Of a DNA stretch of 64,000 bases, positions 58,312-64,000 are shown piece after piece. The stretch is from assembly GCA_947491985.1 (NCBI GenBank), contig CANLLR010000005.1:39763-103762 (forward strand), written 5' to 3'. This DNA comes from Flavobacteriaceae bacterium. Its GTDB lineage: Bacteria > Bacteroidota > Bacteroidia > Flavobacteriales > Flavobacteriaceae. Each line of letters starts with the position of its first letter. The first letter of the stretch is position 1. Below the pieces are notes generated by a model. It was not told the DNA's origin and did no database searches. It saw only the letters and a list, made by a program, of their open reading frames with translations. A program made the position numbers and the translations under genes.

Positions 58312-59616
58312 TTAACTAATTGGTTCACCATACAAATCAAATTCGGTAGCGTCAAGTATTTTGACGTTTACAAATTCGCCTGTTTTTACATAAAATTTTG
58401 AAGCATCAATAAGTACTTCGTTGTCGACATCTGGACTATCAAATTCGGTTCTGCCGACAAAGTATTGACCTTCTTTTCGGTCGATAATGCATTTAAACGT
58501 TTGTCCTATTTTCTCTTGATTCAAATCCCATGATATTTGCGATTGAATTTCCATGATTTCAGTAACACGTTCTTGTTTTACTTCTTCAGGAACATTATCT
58601 TCCAATAAATACGCATGTGTATTTTCTTCATGTGAATAGGTAAAACATCCCAAACGTTCAAATTTCATTTCTTGTACCCAATCGCGCATCGTTTCAAAAT
58701 CTTCTTGAGTTTCTCCGGGATAACCTACGATAAGCGTCGTTCGAATCGTCATTCCTGGAACAGCCTCACGAAAATCTTTTAACAATTTAGTCGTTTTTTC
58801 TTTGGTAGTTCCCCGACGCATCGATTTTAAAATATTGTCTGAAATGTGTTGTAGCGGAATGTCGATGTAATTACAAATCTTTGGTTCGCGTTGCATCAAA
58901 TCCAATACATCCATTGGAAAACCTGTTGGGAAAGCATAATGCAAACGAATCCATTCGATGCCCTCTACTTTAATTAAGTTTTCGAGCAACTCGGCAAGAT
59001 TGCGTTTTTTGTACAAATCCAAACCATAATAAGTTAAATCTTGTGCAATTAAGATCAATTCTTTTGCACCATTTTTAGCTAGGCCTTCAGCTTCTTTAAC
59101 CAATTTTTCAATTGATTGAGAAACGTGTTTACCACGCATTAAAGGAATGGCGCAAAAACTACATGGACGATCACAACCTTCAGCAATTTTTAAGTAAGCA
59201 TAATTTTTAGGCGTAGTTGTTAATCGTTCGCCTAATAATTCGTGTTTATAATCAGCACCCAATGCTTTTAACAGTAAAGGTAATTCGGTGGTGCCAAAAT
59301 ATTGGTCTACATTCGGAATCTCTTTCTCTAAATCGGGACGATAGCGTTCGGATAAACATCCGGTTACGAATACTTTATCGACTATGCCTTTAGATTTTTT
59401 GTCGGCATATTCTAAAATGGTATTCACCGATTCGGCTTTGGCATTATCTATAAATCCACACGTATTAATGACTACAATATTGCCTTCTTGTTCATGAACA
59501 ACGTCTTTTCCACTAGCTTTCAATTGTCCCATCAATACCTCACTGTCGTAAGTGTTTTTAGAACATCCTAGCGTGATGACATTAATTTTGTTTTTTTTTA
59601 CCGATTTGGTTCTCAT
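58312..59616 (-). CDS. rimO: ribosomal protein S12 methylthiotransferase RimO
   Basis: INVITLGCSKNTYDSEVLMGQL, KIAEGCDRPCSFCAIPLMRGKHVSQSIEKLV, IRTTLIVGYPGETQEDF. Confidence 0.96.
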   Translation of the reverse strand: MRTKSVKKNKINVITLGCSKNTYDSEVLMGQLKASGKDVVHEQEGNIVVINTCGFIDNAKAESVNTILEYADKKSKGIVDKVFVTGCLSERYRPDLEKEIPNVDQYFGTTELPLLLKALGADYKHELLGERLTTTPKNYAYLKIAEGCDRPCSFCAIPLMRGKHVSQSIEKLVKEAEGLAKNGAKELILIAQDLTYYGLDLYKKRNLAELLENLIKVEGIEWIRLHYAFPTGFPMDVLDLMQREPKICNYIDIPLQHISDNILKSMRRGTTKEKTTKLLKDFREAVPGMTIRTTLIVGYPGETQEDFETMRDWVQEMKFERLGCFTYSHEENTHAYLLEDNVPEEVKQERVTEIMEIQSQISWDLNQEKIGQTFKCIIDRKEGQYFVGRTEFDSPDVDNEVLIDASKFYVKTGEFVNVKILDATEFDLYGEPIS

Positions 59617-59801
59617 ACACTTATATCCTTATTATTCAGGAAGTTTGCAAATTTACGTTATTTATTTTTTAGAAGCGAAATATTCGTGCATTTTTGGTTT
59701 GCTTGACTGCTTGGTGGTAGGCAGGTTTCAGCTTTTCATTGCGCCAGACTCCTGTCGAGATTCATTACAATAGCAGTTATTCATCAACTTTGAAACACAA
59801 A

Positions 59802-59830
59802 AAAACCATCCATTACAAACAGATGGTTTT
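59802..59830. terminator. terminator-like hairpin
   Basis: aaaaccatc cattacaaaca gatggtttt. Confidence 0.65.
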
Positions 59831-59848
59831 TAAATGCGTAGTATTTTT

Positions 59849-61387
59849 TTATAATTCGAACAACATCGTAACCGTGACATTGTTATTTTTTGAATTGATT
59901 GTAGCCGGATCGGTTAGCCCTTGTGTAAAAAAGCCTTGTTGGCTTTCTCTTTCCCAATAAGAATAGGCTAAGTCTAATTTTATCGAACCAAAATTATATC
60001 CCAAACCACCAGAATATCCGGTTAAGTCGCCAACCGTTTTACCATCTTTGTACGGGCTTTCTTCAAAGCGATAACCACCACGAAGACTGATTTTTTTTAT
60101 TTTATATTCAGCACCCAATCTAATTTCGTTGGCTACGTCTAAAACATTTGCCATTTGCAAATTAGTTCCGGTAAATTCTCGGCTTGGTTTGAATTGTGTT
60201 TTGCTGTAATCTTTAACGGCATAATCTAAGCTTATTAATCCTTTTTTGCCAAATACATAGGCAAAACTTCCCGTCCATTTGCTAGGAGTTTGTAAGCGAT
60301 AAGTCTCATAAATCAAAATTACCCCTGGATTATAAGAGCTATTTCCATACACTGTTGTATCAGGTGTAGCTTGTAATCCAAAGCCAGATGTGGCAATTGT
60401 TTGGGTCGTTTCATCATTTAGTTGGTACCATGTAGGTGATTCGTAAGCCAAACCGATTCGAACTTCTTTTACAGGTTTAAAAATCGTTCCCAATTGAAAC
60501 GAGAGACCGGTTCCGTAAGTATATAATTCATTATTAAATCGCAATCGGTCAACCGTTCGTTGCGGATTGGCGTTTTGTGGATTGCTATTTCTTTCGAGGA
60601 AACTAGTATTTTGTGTATAATCTGTAAAATAGGAGTTGATGTTTAATCCAAATAAAAATTTTTCTTTGTACTCGGCTGAGGCGTTTAACGTTAGTTTACC
60701 ATTATAACCTGAAGATACAAAGGTGTTTTCTTGATAATAATTCCCACCACCAGGTATGTTGGAGAAGTAAACTGCGTTGGTAGGGTCGGCTGCATTTACT
60801 GGATCAATAACAAAGGTATTATAGCCTAATAGCGCTTGTTGATCTTCAAAAGTTAATTCATCAAAGAAAGAGTTTTGTAAAACGCTTAGTGGAATTCCAG
60901 ACCAATTGGCATTGGCATTCGCGTAGTATAAAAAATACTTATCGATAGAATTAGTAGGATTGGTACCTGCACTAAAAATTGAATTATCAAAATTACGAGC
61001 ATTATCGTAATTAATAGCAATAGCAAATTTTTTCCAGTTGGTTTTTTCATTCAAGTTGTTAAAAACAAAAACACCTCCGGCTTGGTTGACATCAAATGTA
61101 GTATCATTTTCCGAAGTTGAATTTCCGAAATACTTGGAACTATTTAATTTGTTGTAATTGCCTAAAGATAAACCAACCTGATTATTGGCAAAAACCACTG
61201 AACCCGCAGGATTAACACTTAATGAAGAAAAATCACCACCTAAGGCGCCAAAAGCGCCACTCATAGCTCTAAAACGAGCTGTACCGTTAAGGTCTTCTTG
61301 AGCGTAACGTAATGCATCATTTATATTCTGCGAATGTAATGTGCTTATAGTTAATACAATAATTAATAATAAAATTATCTTTTTCAT
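59849..61387 (-). CDS. outer membrane protein of the OmpP1/FadL transport superfamily
   Basis: Signal peptide; DALRYAQEDLNGTARFRAMSGAFGALGGDFSSLSVNPAGSVVF; C-terminal aromatic strand VTVTMLFEL. Confidence 0.88.
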   Translation of the reverse strand: MKKIILLLIIVLTISTLHSQNINDALRYAQEDLNGTARFRAMSGAFGALGGDFSSLSVNPAGSVVFANNQVGLSLGNYNKLNSSKYFGNSTSENDTTFDVNQAGGVFVFNNLNEKTNWKKFAIAINYDNARNFDNSIFSAGTNPTNSIDKYFLYYANANANWSGIPLSVLQNSFFDELTFEDQQALLGYNTFVIDPVNAADPTNAVYFSNIPGGGNYYQENTFVSSGYNGKLTLNASAEYKEKFLFGLNINSYFTDYTQNTSFLERNSNPQNANPQRTVDRLRFNNELYTYGTGLSFQLGTIFKPVKEVRIGLAYESPTWYQLNDETTQTIATSGFGLQATPDTTVYGNSSYNPGVILIYETYRLQTPSKWTGSFAYVFGKKGLISLDYAVKDYSKTQFKPSREFTGTNLQMANVLDVANEIRLGAEYKIKKISLRGGYRFEESPYKDGKTVGDLTGYSGGLGYNFGSIKLDLAYSYWERESQQGFFTQGLTDPATINSKNNNVTVTMLFEL

Positions 61388-61439
61388 AGGATATTTTAGC
61401 TAATTTTTTAATGAATAAAATGAATTAAGGATAGAGAAA

Positions 61440-62405
61440 TTATCTTCTTCCACCACCACCGCCTGATGAACGACCACCGCCACTACCGCCACCGCCAAAT
61501 GAACGTCCGCCGCCACCAGAGCTTGGAGAGTAGGATCGTGTCGGTTCGCTTTTAGTAGGAGTAAAGTCTCTACTATTTGTAGCTGGTGTTGTATTGGTGT
61601 TGTTTCTAGAAGGCGTGTTCGTGTTTGGTCTAGCTCCTGAATTATTATAATTTCTCGAAGGAGAGGTGTTTGGTCTTGCGCTTGTATTAGATCTAGGTCG
61701 ACTGGTACTATTATAATCTCTAGAAGTATTTTGATTACTTCTTGATGTTGGAGTGTTGTAACGCGTTGGTGTTACTGTACTTTGATTTCTCGCGCCCGTG
61801 TTGCGATTAACTCCCTCATATCGATTGTTATTTGCAGTATATCGGGTGTCTCTTCTACCATTTGCAAAAGCATAATTAGTATAATAACCATTATTCCAAC
61901 CCCAATTGTTCCATCCTGGACCATACCAATTGTTCCAACCCCAACCCCAACTGTTCCAACCCCAATTATTCCATCCTGGTCCATACCAATTATTCCAACT
62001 CCATCCCCAATTGTTCCAACCCCATCCCCAATTATTCCATCCCCAATTATTTCCGTAAAAATTATCATAGACAATTACGGTTGTGTTAGATGGGTTTGAA
62101 CCCCAACCATTGTTACCGGTGTTTTCGGATGCATTTCTATTTATAGAATCATTTGGAGTGGTATAATTATCCACATCAGTAAAAATTTCTTGATTTTCTT
62201 GATTTAACGAACTAAAGTATTCTTTATATTTGTTATTAGAGGCCATATCGCTACTTTGAGCGGGTTTTGAAGTACTTCCATAAATACCGTCATTATCGTA
62301 ATAAGAAGTATTTTGAGTGGTTCCACAAGATGCTAATAGCACAAGGCTTAATCCAAATAGCGTATAAATGGATAATTTTTTGGAGGAAAAATAAATTGTT
62401 TTCAT
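61440..62405 (-). CDS. lipoprotein with Trp/Asn/Gly-rich repeats and Gly-rich tail
   Basis: Start MKTIYFSSKK (ATG 62405), lipobox VLLASCG; repeats NNWGWGWNNWYGPGWNNWGWN; C-terminal GGGGRSFGGGGSGGGRSSGGGGGRR. Confidence 0.8.
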   Translation of the reverse strand: MKTIYFSSKKLSIYTLFGLSLVLLASCGTTQNTSYYDNDGIYGSTSKPAQSSDMASNNKYKEYFSSLNQENQEIFTDVDNYTTPNDSINRNASENTGNNGWGSNPSNTTVIVYDNFYGNNWGWNNWGWGWNNWGWSWNNWYGPGWNNWGWNSWGWGWNNWYGPGWNNWGWNNGYYTNYAFANGRRDTRYTANNNRYEGVNRNTGARNQSTVTPTRYNTPTSRSNQNTSRDYNSTSRPRSNTSARPNTSPSRNYNNSGARPNTNTPSRNNTNTTPATNSRDFTPTKSEPTRSYSPSSGGGGRSFGGGGSGGGRSSGGGGGRR

Positions 62406-62505
62406 ATCTATAGCTTTTTTATTGTTGGTCAATACAAAAATAGTTAGTTTTGTCGAACTATTTAGTTAAAATAAGTTAAACAATTTTAATGCCAAACTAT
62501 TCATT

Positions 62506-63984
62506 ATGAGTAAGAACTTAACAACGCGAAATGAGGATTATTCCAAATGGTACAACGAACTCGTAGTCAAAGCTGATTTAGCCGAAAACTCTGGAGTTAG
62601 AGGTTGTATGGTAATCAAACCATATGGCTATGCTATTTGGGAAAAAATGCAAGCAGAACTAGACCGTATGTTTAAAGAAACCGGTCACAGCAATGCTTAT
62701 TTTCCGTTGTTTGTTCCCAAAAGCATGTTTGAGGCTGAAGAAAAAAACGCGGAAGGTTTTGCCAAAGAATGTGCTATTGTTACGCATTACCGATTGAAAA
62801 ATGATCCGGATAAGCCAGGTAAATTAATGGTCGATCCGAATGCAAAACTAGAGGAAGAACTTATTGTTCGTCCTACTAGCGAAGCTATTATTTGGAGTAC
62901 TTATAAAAATTGGGTGCAGTCTTATAGAGATTTACCGCTATTGATTAATCAATGGGCTAATGTGGTGCGTTGGGAAATGAGAACACGTTTGTTTTTGAGA
63001 ACCGCTGAGTTTTTATGGCAAGAGGGACATACCGCTCATGCTACAAAAGCAGAAGCTATTGAAGAGTCAGAAAAAATGATGCATGTATATGCTGAATTTG
63101 CTGAAAATTTTATGGCAATTCCAGTTATAAAAGGATTAAAAACAGAAACTGAACGATTTGCTGGCGCTGAAGAAACCTACTGTATTGAGGCATTAATGCA
63201 AGATGGTAAAGCTTTACAAGCGGGAACTTCTCACTTTTTAGGACAAAATTTTGCCAAAGCTTTTGATGTAAAATTTGCCAATCAAGAAGGGAAGCAAGAA
63301 CACGTTTGGGGAACATCGTGGGGTGTTTCTACGCGATTGATGGGAGCTTTGGTAATGACGCATTCCGATGATAACGGATTGGTATTACCGCCAAATTTAG
63401 CACCTATTCAAGTGGTTATTATTCCGATATTTAAAACAGAAGATGAGTTTATTGCAATATCAAAAGTTGTAGGCGATTTAGTTTCGGAATTTAAAAAATT
63501 AATAATAGCAGTTAAATACGATGATAGAACAACACAAAAACCTGGTTTCAAATTTGCTGAATGGGAATTGAAAGGAGTGCCTGTTCGAATTGCTGTTGGA
63601 CCAAAAGATTTGGAGAACGGTACTTTTGAAATAGCTCGACGTGATACGTTATCGAAAGAAGTTGTTGCAAAAGAAGGAGTTGTGATGCATGTGAGTGCTT
63701 TATTAGAAACCATTCAAAACGATTTATTTACTAAAGCGTTGCTTTACAGAAACGAGCACGTTACTCAAGTTAATTCTTTTGAAGAGTTTAAAGAAGTGCT
63801 TGAAAATAAAACCGGATTTATAGCTGCACATTGGGATGGAACACCTGAAACAGAAGAAAAAATAAAGGAAATGACCAAGGCAACCATTCGTTGTATCCCA
63901 TTAGATAGAGAAAATGAAGAGGGAACTTGTATTTTTTCAGGGGCTAAATCTGCTGGAAGAGTGTTGTTTGCGAAAGCATATTAA
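62506..63984 (+). CDS. proS: prolyl-tRNA synthetase
   Basis: [72 protein letters not shown]. Confidence 0.97.
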   Translation: MSKNLTTRNEDYSKWYNELVVKADLAENSGVRGCMVIKPYGYAIWEKMQAELDRMFKETGHSNAYFPLFVPKSMFEAEEKNAEGFAKECAIVTHYRLKNDPDKPGKLMVDPNAKLEEELIVRPTSEAIIWSTYKNWVQSYRDLPLLINQWANVVRWEMRTRLFLRTAEFLWQEGHTAHATKAEAIEESEKMMHVYAEFAENFMAIPVIKGLKTETERFAGAEETYCIEALMQDGKALQAGTSHFLGQNFAKAFDVKFANQEGKQEHVWGTSWGVSTRLMGALVMTHSDDNGLVLPPNLAPIQVVIIPIFKTEDEFIAISKVVGDLVSEFKKLIIAVKYDDRTTQKPGFKFAEWELKGVPVRIAVGPKDLENGTFEIARRDTLSKEVVAKEGVVMHVSALLETIQNDLFTKALLYRNEHVTQVNSFEEFKEVLENKTGFIAAHWDGTPETEEKIKEMTKATIRCIPLDRENEEGTCIFSGAKSAGRVLFAKAY

Positions 63985-64000
63985 AAAAAAAACAAAAAAA

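Noticed and set aside
61782-62099. Plus-strand ORF of Ile/Pro/Thr repeats as a real protein
   Set aside because: It is the antisense of the W/N/G repeat region of a well-supported lipoprotein; it stays open only because of the repeat.

Overview
This 64-kb window looks like a chromosomal segment of a Flavobacterium-like Bacteroidota. The evidence is low-GC coding, TAnnTTTG-type promoters, T9SS C-terminal sorting domains, bshC, DUF4295 after rpmB/rpmG, and a ~1,110-aa SecA. Most of it is ordinary core genome: secA, ftsY, rpmB-rpmG, ndk, bshC, rimO, proS, cinA, two ABC-F ATPases, MATE and MFS transporters, and a biotin-dependent acyl-CoA carboxylase operon with meaB and a PduO-type cobalamin adenosyltransferase elsewhere in the window. 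I saw no rRNA, tRNA, CRISPR array, prophage or transposase. Items that stand out: (1) a PPK2 gene cut by one in-frame TAG where a Trp codon is expected; (2) a T9SS leucine-rich-repeat protein separated from its signal peptide by one in-frame TAA, beside a LytS/LytTR gene pair collapsed into one fused remnant; (3) an ECF sigma / anti-sigma / vWA locus in which the anti-sigma factor and the secreted vWA protein both carry a TonB-receptor plug-like motif without a beta-barrel; (4) a PhyH-type dioxygenase followed by a B12-binding radical SAM protein with a CX4CX2C cluster motif; (5) a family of structured intergenic elements with at least four diverged copies (A-D), plus other intergenic repeats (a REP/dRS3-like inverted repeat, GTGTTCAGT arrays, a 14-bp minisatellite inside the carboxylase operon). 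All calls come from reading sequence and translations. No database searches were run.
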